Assembly: GCA_010093515.1 (NCBI GenBank)
Contig: MU001688.1
Location: forward strand, 266,560-330,559
Origin: Lineolata rhizophorae
Lineage: Eukaryota; Ascomycota; Dothideomycetes; Lineolatales; Lineolataceae
Length of the DNA: 64,000 bases
Direction: 5' to 3'
The position numbers and the translations under genes were made by a program. Of the stretch, positions 13,721-24,691 are shown in pieces. Each line of letters starts with the position of its first letter. The stretch's first letter is position 1. The notes under the pieces are model-generated. The model made no database searches. It saw only the letters and a program-made list of their open reading frames with translations, and was not told the origin of the DNA.

Positions 13721-13811
13721 ATTTTCCTCCCGCCCGACTCTCCCCGTCCCCTCCACATTCGCCCGCCCGCACTCTGCCCCGTCGCTCCCCCAGACTCGCC
13801 CGCCGCACCAC

Positions 13812-15164
13812 ATGCAAACCTCAAAATCCTCGGTGGATTTTGCAAATCTGCTGAATCCCGGACCGCCGCAGCCGTCGCACCACCGCCTGCACCCCCCGAC
13901 GGCCTCGTCGTCATCGTCGCCGTCGTCGCCGCTGCCCGGCCGAGACCCCGCCGCCACCGCGTCCATGGCCGCCCCTGCCGTGAGCCTCATGGCTCCCATG
14001 ATGCAGAACGCCCAGCCTGCCCAAGAGGAGCATCGCCAGGATCTTCCGCGACCATACAAGTGCCCTCTCTGCGACAAGGCCTTCCACCGTCTCGAGCACC
14101 AGACGCGACACATCCGCACCCACACGGGCGAGAAGCCGCACGCCTGCCAGTTCCCGGGCTGCACCAAGCGCTTCAGCCGCTCCGACGAGCTGACGCGCCA
14201 CTCGAGGATACACAGCAACCCGTCCTCGCGACGCGGCAACAAGCATGCCGCCGCCCAGGCTGCCGCCCAGGCCGCCGCCAACGCCGGCCTCGCCGAGCAC
14301 GGCAACCCCATGATGATGCCTCCTCCCCCAAAGACGATTTCGCGCTCCGCGCCCAGCTCCAACATCAACTCGCCGGACGTTTCGCCGCCCGGCTCGTTCT
14401 CCAATTTCTCCGGGCTTCCCTCGTACAACCGCGCGACCAGTAGCCACGGATCAAGTCCCAACTCTCTCCAGCGCCCCATGGCCGAGATGGGCGTCGGCAT
14501 CCTCGCGACCGCTGCATCCCAGGTGGAGAAGCAACACCGGATGCCTCCTCCGCACCATTCGCACTCCAGCCGACATGGCCACGGCAACCACCTGCACACT
14601 TATAGCCATCATGCCGGTAGTAGCAGCAGCCGCCTCCCGAGCCTTTCGCAGTACGCGTACTCTTCTCAACCCATGTCTCGCTCGCACTCGCACGAGGACG
14701 ACGACCCGTACTCGCACCGCATGACCAAAAAGTCGCGCCCTGGATCCCCGATGTCAACTGCGCCGCCATCACCCAGCTTTTCGCACGACTCGTGCTCGCC
14801 CACTCCGGACCACACTCCGCTCGCCACGCCTGCCCACTCTCCTCGTCTTCGTCCTCATGGTTTCCATGACGTCCAACTGCCGCACATTCGCCAACTCTCC
14901 CTACACCCGGCGCCGGCGCTCGCACCCATGGAACCCAACTCCGAGGCCGCGCAGCCCTACGTCCCGAGCGAGCGGAGCGGCCTGAGCATCAGTGACATAA
15001 TATCGAGATCGGAAGGATCGCAGCGCAAACTACCCGTACCATCCGTGCCGAAAGTTGCGGTTCAGGACCTCCTGAACAACAATAGCAACAACGGCGGCTT
15101 TTCCTCGAGCAACTCCTCCACGGCCAATTCTATCGCGGGAAATGACCTCCAAGAACGGTACTAG
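13812..15164 (+). CDS. creA: Carbon catabolite repressor CreA/CRE1 (C2H2 zinc finger)
   Basis: Nuclear repressor that binds SYGGRG sites and shuts off genes for alternative carbon sources when glucose is present. Intronless, 450 residues. The ATG at 13812 is chosen because [11 protein letters not shown] is the conserved N-terminus of the family; the frame is open for 141 more codons upstream but those are GC-rich noise. Two C2H2 fingers lie at about residues 82-104 (C84, C87, H100, H104) and 110-134 (C112, C117, H130, H134), with the typical RSDELTRH recognition helix. An Ala-rich tract follows, then His- and Ser-rich low complexity, an acidic patch (HEDDDPY) before a basic KKSRPGSP stretch, and a conserved C-terminal repression region ([27 protein letters not shown]). 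It is the only supported gene between 7.0 and 24.7 kb. Confidence 0.97.
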   Translation: MQTSKSSVDFANLLNPGPPQPSHHRLHPPTASSSSSPSSPLPGRDPAATASMAAPAVSLMAPMMQNAQPAQEEHRQDLPRPYKCPLCDKAFHRLEHQTRHIRTHTGEKPHACQFPGCTKRFSRSDELTRHSRIHSNPSSRRGNKHAAAQAAAQAAANAGLAEHGNPMMMPPPPKTISRSAPSSNINSPDVSPPGSFSNFSGLPSYNRATSSHGSSPNSLQRPMAEMGVGILATAASQVEKQHRMPPPHHSHSSRHGHGNHLHTYSHHAGSSSSRLPSLSQYAYSSQPMSRSHSHEDDDPYSHRMTKKSRPGSPMSTAPPSPSFSHDSCSPTPDHTPLATPAHSPRLRPHGFHDVQLPHIRQLSLHPAPALAPMEPNSEAAQPYVPSERSGLSISDIISRSEGSQRKLPVPSVPKVAVQDLLNNNSNNGGFSSSNSSTANSIAGNDLQERY

Positions 15165-16552
15165 AGCTACTAGAGCTATTAGGCGCTAGGGCATAGAAGG
15201 GAAGATTTTCGGGTTTTGTTAGCAATTCTTTCGAGTCTCAGCGCTGGCCGTTGTGAGGACGGCGGTGCCGTGTGTCTGTCTGCTTTTGTTGGTCGAGCGT
15301 TCCTAGCAAGGGCTGGGCTATAGACGGGATTTGGACTTTCAGGTTGCCCGAGCACGGGTTGGGATCGGCATAGCTAATACTAGGAGTTTTTTTGTCGCGT
15401 TTCCTTTTTGTTTGTTTTACCCCAATATTCCGCTACGGGCCTGTGCACTTTCTGCTTTTGTTCTTTTCTCCCCTTCGGTTTTGTTGATTCAATAGAAACG
15501 GTCCCGCTTTTTTCCGCAGCTCATACCCCCCTCCTACTCTTTCGGCAGTCCTCCTGATAGTGACTTGCGCTCTTTGTATTCTTCTCTCCGCAACTTTTTG
15601 ACATTTTTACCTATTTTCGGAAGGCGACTCCGCTCGCAAGGCTTTTGCCAAGCGCGAAGGCTCGCGGGGCAGAGAAGAGGCCAACACCCCCGCTTTTCTG
15701 GGGGCGCCGTTTAGGAAGGAAAATGGCTTTGTACCGTCCATCTTAACACGTAATATCAAAACTCAAACGCGATGCAGCTACTAAGCCAGCAGAAGGGCGG
15801 TTCCATCCTAGCGGATTTGACGTGATTCTGGTGCCATCTGACGATGGCAACCACCAACTTTTGAGAATTCCCGGCCGGCACGCATGCCCCTTCCCCCCTC
15901 CAAGCGCATCCCAGGGCGCCGGGATGGCGGATCTCAACAAAAGGAAGCACATCACGCATAGCCGCCCACCTAATGTGGAGGGGAGCGGGGGAGCGCGATG
16001 GCGGCGACGATCAACCGGTGAGAGAAAAAGGCTTGTCTACCGCGCTCTAGGTTGCGCTCTCTCGTCCTCTTCACATCTCGACGCATATCCAATGTGTCAA
16101 CAGCATCGGGTTATAACCCCCGTTTAGGTGCGGTAGCCAAGACCAACCACCTTGCCCAAAGGGAAAAGAAAAAAAAACCACCAAACGAGGCGTAAAAAGT
16201 ATACATAAGAACTTGCGCACCATGGGCTGGGATGCTGGGATGTGTGCGTGTGTGTGTGGACAGACACATACTACTTACTACGTACGTACACACACGCAGC
16301 GACATCCACCGTTCCCCGTCTAAGTCTACTATAGGGCCTAGCAGGTCCATCTACATAGCAGCCCCCAGCGGACTGTCCCAGGTTCACCGCCGATTCCGGG
16401 TTTTTGCTTCCGGGGAGGGGGGGGGGCGCCAGGGGGGGCGCATCAAGAGGGGGTTGGCCGTTGTGGGGAGAGGTACGGAGTACAATAGCATGGAGAAAAG
16501 GGGGTAGGGAAGGGTTTGGCCCATAAGTGGAGGTTGGGCCGGGGCGAGAAAG

Positions 16553-16587
16553 CAAAAAAGAAAAAAAAAAAAAGAAAAAAAAGGAAG
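16553..16587 (+). repeat. Homopurine A/G tract
   Basis: Nearly uninterrupted A run with scattered G, next to a G-rich string (about 16415-16439). Simple low-complexity sequence in the intergenic island. Confidence 0.8.
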
Positions 16588-17428
16588 GGCGCCGTGGCCC
16601 GGGGTTGCGAATGTGGGTATGTACCTAGCACGCGAGTGTTCCATTTGCGGGCCAGGGAAAATGGGGCGGGAGCGTCGGGGCGTCGGGGCCATCGGGCGCG
16701 AGGGCGGGCGGGCGGACCCGACACGCTGGTTCCACGTCCCGCACACGGGCCTAGGCTGCCCCGGGATGGGGGGGGGAGATGTTGGTGAGCGAGGTATGCA
16801 GGCCGCCTAGGCAACTCTCTTTCTCTTCCTTTCTCTCTCCTCCTTGACGAAGGTTGGCAGGTCTCTATGGAATACATACCTTAACCCCTACCCACCCCCC
16901 ATGATGCGCCGAACCCCCCTAGATCGGAACTTGTCTCCCCACTTCCCAGCGGCGCAAGGAGATGCCAAAAGGAGCCCTGGCTGGCCCACATGGGGGCCCG
17001 CTGAGTCGCCCCGACTCCCGCTTTCGCGCTTGGTGGGCTACATACGTACGGGCTACCTCCTTAGACTCTGAGCCAAGCTCGTCTCGCCGTCTCTCTGTCT
17101 CTCCGCCTCGTCTTTTTCGACGGGACTTCTCCGCTCTGGGTCGGCTTAGGCTGGGCTTGGCTGGGGGCGGTGGTCTGGGGCTGGCTCGGGGTCTCGGGCG
17201 GGGGTGCCGCGGTCGGGCCGTCGCCGCGACACAGGGTAAAAAGGCATGGATCTCATTGAGATATACCTACGTGCCTAGTTGGACGGTGCCAGTGCTCTGT
17301 CGGAGCCCGGAAGAGGTCCGTGAGGGGGGTTCAGGGTATAGCTTTACCAGACCTTCAGGTTCTCCGCATGGTCCATCCTTTACCCATCCCCATGAGGCGC
17401 GGGCATTCAGATGAGGCGAACGGGAGCC

Positions 17429-17508
17429 GGGGGGGGGGGGGGGACTTGGCGGGATTCGAAACCACAAGAAAGAAAACGAAGGAAGAAAAAAAGAAAGAAA
17501 AAAAAGGA
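17429..17508 (+). repeat. Poly-G run followed by A/G-rich tract
   Basis: A run of about 15 G at 17429-17443, then after a short unique stretch an A/G-rich tract at about 17460-17508. Long G runs are a common place for sequencing-length errors. Confidence 0.75.
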
Positions 17509-19031
17509 GGCGTAGCCGCTGTTCGCGCGCCACAATTAAATCGACATGTCGATTGGGCGAGAGCAGCTGGCGCACACCTATTTCCCACATCCTCAGCGTG
17601 CGTGCGCGGGCGATCATTCTCTCTGGCAGCTGATGTGTTGTGAACCAACAAGAAGGACCGAAAAGTCCGTCTTGTACGACAGGTTTGCGGTGCACAGGCT
17701 GTTTACCCTGCCTTGCGCGGTGGTGGCACTAAGGGTGGTGAAGTGTGGCCTTCCAGCTGGGCGTGCGTTGTGCTATACATAGCCTCTCGAGGGCAGGGTG
17801 CTTCGCACCGGGCCGCACACACGCCGTTGCGGCCCCAGGCCTTGTCGCACACACATCAGGCTGCGGAGTACTAATACGCGTACATGCGGCATCATCGTAA
17901 AGGAAGGCAGGAGGGTGCCATTGCCACTCTACACAATGCCAACTCCGTCATCACGGACCTTTGCGCCGCAGGCATGCGCGCGCGCATCGGTGCTTACGGA
18001 AGGCGCAGCATTGCGGCGAGCGCCGGGCAGCGCCGCTCGGCGTCCGTGAGCTGCAACAGCGGGAGCAAGAAGGAGCAACCGACGAGATTCCAGAAAGAAG
18101 CAAACATACGCCTTCCCCACTCGGAGAGTCAGTCGCGATGCGATGCGCGCCGCGCACGCCACCCCGCGCGCCGCGCGGTGACCTTCTCGCCTTCACTCTC
18201 ACGCTCAGAAAAAGAACGGGTTCCTCGGTCCGTCCCCGCGACGGCCGCCTGTGGCTTTTCGCGTCTCTCGTTGGAGTTGTGGTCTGGTGACGTGCTCTCG
18301 CGGTCGCCGCTAGCTACTAGGGCGCCTGCCGCGTGCCCACCTTCCGAGCTCTTGCTAGTCCGTTCGCGTACTAGGCGCTTTCCGCCCGGACGGAGGCGAG
18401 GCGCGCGCGCGCGCTGCGCGCGGAAGGGCTGGTCCGCCGGCGGGCGGGGCTCCCCGTTGGTGAAGAGAGCCAGACCCCGGCGTGGGGACCGCCGTACGGA
18501 GCGCATACATACATACCGGTATGCACTTATGGACCTACGTGGGTTGGGAAGTTTTTTAAGTTGACTCTCCGCTACGAGTAGAACAAGGCGAAAGGCAGAG
18601 CTGGATCCAGGCTAAAGAAGGGGACCGGGTTGGCCACCGCCTCCAGGGCATGAGCTTTTGATCCCCCGCGACATGAGGGGAACGAGAGGAAGACGGGACC
18701 GAAGGGAAGCCTCGCCCAACGCCTCCATCGCAACATCTTGCATTGTGTGACTCGACGAGCGTGACTGCCACGACCTAGGGCGGCGCATTTTCCTTCTCAC
18801 CCCTCCCTCCCCCTGAAGGTCACAGTCACACGAACGGCGCGGGCAGGAGACGGGGAGGCACAAAACGCCTTGCATCACGGCGCATCCCATCGGACAATCC
18901 TCTCGAATCTCTCCTCCCCGTGCCTATCACCTCGCTTTGGCCCCTCTCTCCTCTTGGCGCGCTCCCCCCGTTTCCATCGCCAGGTTTCGTTCTTTGTGCC
19001 CACCGCGACGGGTCCCGCGCCTGCATGCGCA

Positions 19032-19085
19032 CGCCGCCGCCGCCGCAGCAGCAGCTGCTGCGGCGGCGGCGACGGCGGCGGCGGC
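19032..19085. repeat. Trinucleotide hairpin (GCC)n(GCA)n / (CTG)n(CGG)n
   Basis: GCC and GCA repeats run straight into CTG and CGG repeats. Positions 19035-19051 and 19055-19071 are perfect reverse complements of 17 bases with a three-base CAG loop, giving a very stable predicted hairpin; a further GGC run follows to 19085. Not inside any supported gene. Confidence 0.8.
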
Positions 19086-22010
19086 GTGGGGAAGAGAAGA
19101 GATGGCACGACGGGAAGGCATGGAAAGCCGCGGCCTTGGACGACAGCAGAACGGAGATCGGATCGGGCGAACCCCCCGCCTCCCCTCCCTCCGTCCCTCC
19201 CTTTCCGCGTTGCTTCTCCTTGACCCCTTAGTCGCGGCGCAAGATTTCGTCCGCCTCCTTGATACAGGAAAGCTGACTCGGAGGGAGGAGTTCCATCCTG
19301 CGCAACCCGCCTTTCGGCGTTCGCCATTGCCGTGATGCGAAGGGGCGCAAGGTTCCGCCTTGCTTCTTCTTTTTCTTTTTTTTTTTTTAGTTTTTTTGCG
19401 GGGAGAAAGGGCGGCCACATAGCGAGGTTGACTTCTCGACAAGGCAGGTGGGCGTCGGTCCCCAAGGGCGGTTGGGGTTCATGGTGGGGAGAAAAAGGGG
19501 GCCGCAGTGTGGGGTAGAAAAAGGAAGGGGAAAAGACGCGGCCCCCGACAAAAAAGAAATTCGTGCGACCCAATTCTACCTTCTTTCTTTTTCTCTTTTC
19601 CTTTTTTTCAATTTGATTTTCTTCTGGCGCTTGGCAGAAAGAAGACTTGGTCTCCCTTGCGCGCAGCGTGCTCGCCCTTTAACACCCGCAAAATATATCA
19701 AAAATATCAAAACCTCAAGGCCCGTCCGCGCGACTCGTCACTCGGTCGTGCATACGACACACTGGCCTTAGTTGGGTGCGAGCACAGCACCCACTGGACG
19801 TGCGCTGCTGGGCCCTCTGTCCCACATGTCCACTCGACGGTCCGACCGAAGGTCTCGGACCACACGGGGAAAGAAGGGATTCAAGTCAAGTTTGCGACAG
19901 GAACGAGATGTCTGTGCCGAGTTCCCGACCCTATCCCCTGTGTGGTTGTTTAGTATAATTGTGATAATTGCTCGTGAAATGGGGTATGCCTGCCACCGAC
20001 TTTAGCGACTAGCAGTCGACTGTACTCTGTCCGTACCGCCTGCATGTGTTGAGCTGGTGGAGTGAGGGGGTTATAATACGCTGATCTTTTTGCGGGCCCC
20101 GTGTCTTAAGCTGAGGAAAGACATCGCAGGCACAACGGTTCGTCTGGATTGAACTGCATCGCGCATCAAAGAGTCGAACTTTGATAAGAAAGCCACCTTC
20201 CATGCGGGGAGGCGGGGAGCAGTACATACTGTGTGCTCCACACGTAGTATGCACACGGACCGACTAGAGGATCTGCGAGCCGGTCGCAGCGTTCACTCAA
20301 TCCGTAACGGCTCTCTCGTCGGTCCACCAGCCCGGCAGCCGGGCAACGATCGACGGGGAAGCCACGCGACCATTCCTGCGCTACGAGAGCCGCAGCCTCG
20401 GCCGCCCTCGGCCTGCCCAATCGCAGCCTCCGCAGTTTCACTCCCCGTTGACTTCAGACTTTTTCACTCCCGCCGAAGTTATGGACTTCTTTCCAGCCTT
20501 CCGTCGACGGGGTGCGAGTCAAGCGACGTCGCGTCGAACGCTATGCTTTTCCCACCTCCCCTCCGGAAAAGTCGCCCTTCAAGCACCGATCGGCTGAGAC
20601 CTTGCATACGGAGCACGGGCGGCGCCGATGCCCAATTACTGAACCCGTCCATCACAATATAGTCATGTGGGCGTCCCTTGAGTTTTGCGAATCGCGGGTC
20701 TCGCGCGATTCCGCCATGTATAGCGTGAGGAGTTGGTTCCCCGACACAGGCATCGGCGGCTATACTCCCGGAACGAACACCTGCCGTAAGACTGCCACTC
20801 CCGGCCCGGGAGGAGTGGCAAGGTCGGGGGCGGAAAGGCAAGGGGTTGGTGTTGTTGAGTGTTGGTATCGCGGGCCCTGCGCCGCCGCCCCGTGCTTCTC
20901 GGCCCGGCCGCGATCCACTCGATTCACTCGCCGTGACTCCTTCCGAGGCTCTGTGTCAGGATGCTGGTCGTTCGGTCGGGATCGGTCGGCTCAGGGTAGA
21001 GAGTCCTGGGGGTTTGTTGACTCGGGAGCCGACCGGGAGGCCGGAAAGAGCTGGGAACCCCCCGGACAGGAACCTTCGGCGTTCCTGGTCGCGGCCCGAA
21101 ATTAAAGAGAACTTTCGAGATACATAGGTACGGACATGGTGGAAAGCAGCAGCAATAATGATTTTGATTGTAGATAGATGGAAGTCAACTGATTTATCCA
21201 CACCGCTTTGTCTGTGCAACACTGCTGCCATTGGACGTAGTGGTCGTCGGGTTAGCTGCTACCGGAGTACGTGTCACGGAGAATTCGCAATGGTCCAATC
21301 GAGTGGCCTGATAAAATCAGTTCGGCCAGTCTACGTCGGGCCATGTCAGTAGTCTGTCGACATGCCGTTTGTAGTATGTCCAACACAGCAATAGGCGGTT
21401 GCTATGCACAGGGATACCTGCATACTTACTACCTAGGGCTGGCGCTGTTGGAGTGCTGCAGCCAGCTGCCCGTCGTGTTAAGGCAGAATGTGGGGTCTCC
21501 ACACTTCAAGCAGTTAACTCACTCAGATCCTGAACGCCCAAGGGGGGCCCATATGCGGGCACACAGTCTGACTGACGGCCCACCTGAAAGTTTGCTGAAT
21601 GAGCCTCGGTAGCTTAAAATGCCCCCCGGCCTGAACTAGGTACGGTCGGATAGGTAGTGCTGTACATGGCTACTGTACGTGCCGATCAACGGTGTTGCCA
21701 GTTTATCCTAAATGTCAACGTGCGCCTTGGCCGATTTCTCGATACGGCACATTCCAGGAGACTGAACAAGACTGTCTGAGTCCGCAGCAGTTCGTGCGAC
21801 ACCGCGCCATGCATGTCCACGTACTCGATCGAGCGAGGACCTCGCCCACGCTCGTATGTAAGCTGTGTACTACCGCAGCAACGACTTACGTACTGATTAC
21901 GCTCTAAAATTCCCCGCTGACTTGTCCCCGTGGGCAGCACACGCATCATCGCACGCCGGCATCCGCACAAAAGAAAGCATACTAACAAGCTTTCGTCTCA
22001 TCTTGCTCTT

Positions 22011-22037
22011 GGGATGGGATGGGATGGGATGGGATGG
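22011..22037 (+). repeat. GGGAT tandem repeat
   Basis: Five exact GGGAT units plus a partial unit. This is not a telomere-type TTAGGG array, only a short microsatellite. Confidence 0.85.
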
Positions 22038-22472
22038 GGCGCAACCACCCGTGGTTCGGCCGCGAGGCGCGAGTCCCGGGGACGCGCTGCCAGCCCCATC
22101 CGGAGCTCTGGGATAGCTGCTGTCGCCAACGTAGTGCGTACGTAGTGAAGGATGGAAGATCTTCTACGCGCATTCATGATGGGAGCCTTACCAATGTGGA
22201 ACCACTTGATCGCGTAACCACCCGGCGTGTCCCGCGATCCCTATATCGTCGTCCGCCAGACGTATGGCGGACGGGAGCAATTACTCACTTGCCAGAGCCA
22301 ACCCAGCATTTTGCCCCCTTCGTATCGATCGGCTTCTTCGCAAAATGCGACGGCGCCGAAGAGCATGGAGTCGTCCGGGCTGGCGCGCATCGCGCAGCGC
22401 TCGGCATGTGAATTCTCCGGATAAGCACGAGAGAACAATTTGGCGACCCTTGCCGGCGATCCAGATGCTTCC

Positions 22473-22538
22473 GTACATATATGTATATACGTAGTATGTA
22501 TGTATATGTACATACGTATATACAGGCAGGCAGGCAGG
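22473..22538. repeat. TA/GTAT microsatellite with inverted repeat, then GGCA repeat
   Basis: Alternating purine-pyrimidine TA/GT sequence. An 11-base inverted repeat lies at 22483-22493 and 22513-22523 with a 19-base spacer. It is followed by four GGCA units at about 22524-22538. Confidence 0.75.
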
Positions 22539-24691
22539 CGACAGCGGTACGCGAAAAGCACTTTATGTACCTCGGATAGAATGAACTTGGCGAGAGACGA
22601 TACGGACTGCATGCACCACACACCTTCGAAAATAATTCCGCGCACGGAGGTTTGAAGCCACGGGGGAAGCATGTGGAGATGATGCACACCCCTCTTGTCC
22701 AGATGAACCTAGGTCCCAGTTCGAAGGGTCGTATCTACCAGGCTACGGACCCCAGCTTCAGCCTGCGAGGCACAAGAAACGCAGATAACGAACGCCGAAA
22801 TACATACATAGACGCTCAATATCGCCTGCACCCGCCGCCCCCCCCTCCCCCCAACGTGGGTGGCCTTGAGCCTGTGTGATGCTCTTGGCCTTTGTACCTG
22901 GGGGCCCGCGAGCCTATTCCCTAGGTAGATCCAATTTACTGAAAGGAGCTCCGTCCGCCACCTGGAAAATGTCAAAGGCAGGAACAACGTCAGCAAGGCT
23001 CTTCCTGGCAAAAAGCTGCAGGAAACAAATGTGTTCCAAAACATGCGCGACGGCATTGCCGGAGTGCAGCCGGCTGCAAAAAAAAGGTTCGCTTCCGCGC
23101 ACATCCGATGTTGATGGTTGTATGTATCAGTAGTGTTTTGTAGCGGCCGAGCTATCCTGAAACGAGTCGCTAAAGTTCGCGAGACAGGCAATCCCTCTGT
23201 GGCAACTGTTCAATTTCGAAGCTATACCGAGTGGCATGACAACTGGGGAGCGGAGTCTCGGCCTACTGTGCGCCGAAAGTGAGTCCCCTGATCATTTCGA
23301 GGCCGACAAGCTGCCGTATTGCCTTTGACTTTTGTTGGGAAAGGAAACAATATGCCAAGTTTATGAAGGACGGCCGAAGGAATCAGGTTTCGACGTCGTG
23401 GCACATGCAAACTTCGATCTAACATCCAATTGACTTTCCGGCAGAGAGACCGGACGAGATGTTGCCTCTACACCTCGACAAGACGACCACTCACCGCTTC
23501 GACTGCTGCACATGCACCATGCTTACATTGATAGTCTTGTCGTCGCCATGAGAGAACCAAAAAGTCAATTTTCCGGACGTCACCACGCAAACAAGCACGG
23601 CACCCCTTGCCTAGGATTCACATGTGATTGTGGAGTCGCAGACGCCCCAACAAGGTACAAGGTAGCGAAGTTGTTGCTTTGAGCGCAGATTTGAGCAAGA
23701 CGGACCAAGCGACTATCACATCTCGCTGTGCTGTACTCCGTATCTCCCACCACTCAAATGTGACCACTCGGTCTCTCGTGGAGCGTCGGAGCGCGTCATG
23801 CTTTCTTTTGAGTAAGGCGTGAACCCTTGATGCTGGCGTCTCTGGTACGTACACTGAAACAGCCACATGCGGGAAAGAAAGCCCGGGCGGACAGAAGCAG
23901 CTAGCTCTCCAACCCCTCTTCCCCCGCGCCCACCCGTGACTGCGACCCCCACGCCGCGAGAGCTTCACCTTCCCACACATGGCAAGCTCCCAGACCCCCA
24001 CGCTGTCCGAGCTGAACCAGCATATGGCTGTCGCCGGCAAAGCAATAATTATAACAGCCTTAATATTTACCCGGGGGCCCGGAGCCGACCAGCTGGGTCG
24101 CGGAGGCCCCGGATTCAGTTTCTTGGCGGAAACTCTCTGCAGTTTCCCTTCTCCTCCCGGTCGGCGCGCGCATGTGAGATGCCCGCGAACAAATACCAGT
24201 TGACCGGATTGGCCGTTTCATCGACAACCGCGACCCCGTCTTTGAATAATGATGTCCATCGCGCGTTCTTGACTCGAGTGGAGACGTGGGTGTGATGCTG
24301 GCGAAAACGAAAGCAAGACTCCTACTCCGTACCTACTACGGTATAGACCTTGTCGCTCGTCGATCCGTTGTCGCAGAATCGGGCGATGCAGTGAGCTGAT
24401 GCTTTGACTCTTGCAATGCAGGCAGAAGAGACTGCGATCCTTCGAATCTGCGTACCAAGATCATGGCGGGGCCATGGAACGGCTCGTGGTGTCGCCCTAC
24501 CGGCCCGCAATCCCTACGCTTGCCCGCTATACACTGCCAAGAGCAAAAAGCAACCGCCCCCATTCACCGACAGTTGCTTGATTCTTTCGAATTTCCCTTT
24601 CTACACTGAGGTCAAATCGTTAGCGTGACCTCCTGCCACCCTTGCCCGAAGGCGCGTGTGGAGAAGCGGAGGTCCAGAGCGTCGACGTACG

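Larger units (their letters stand above)
15165..24691. other. Long gene-poor region downstream of creA
   Basis: About 9.5 kb with no gene I can support. It contains the creA 3' region, T-rich stretches (15380-15620, 19369-19390), homopurine tracts (16553-16587, 17429-17508), GGGAT repeats and TA/GTAT repeats (listed separately), and GC-rich blocks near 16660-16790, 17100-17240 and 18000-18500. Open frames of 140-232 codons in the GC-rich parts occur in several frames at once and carry low-complexity translations. An open frame of 74 codons at 23979-24203 begins with a reasonable ATG but shows no domain. Confidence 0.5.

Noticed and set aside
13389-13811. In-frame N-terminal extension of creA
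   Set aside because: The conserved CreA N-terminus begins at 13812 and a TATA box lies inside the extension; the added residues are Pro/Arg/Ala noise.
17884-18564. 226-codon + frame downstream of creA
   Set aside because: Arg/Ser-rich translation without motif, overlapped by equally long frames on the other strand, in a GC-rich patch.
18875-19573. 232-codon - frame over the trinucleotide hairpin
   Set aside because: Driven by simple repeats (Ala/Arg runs); no conserved features.
22011-22037. Possible internal telomere repeat
   Set aside because: The unit is GGGAT, not TTAGGG, and there are only five copies.
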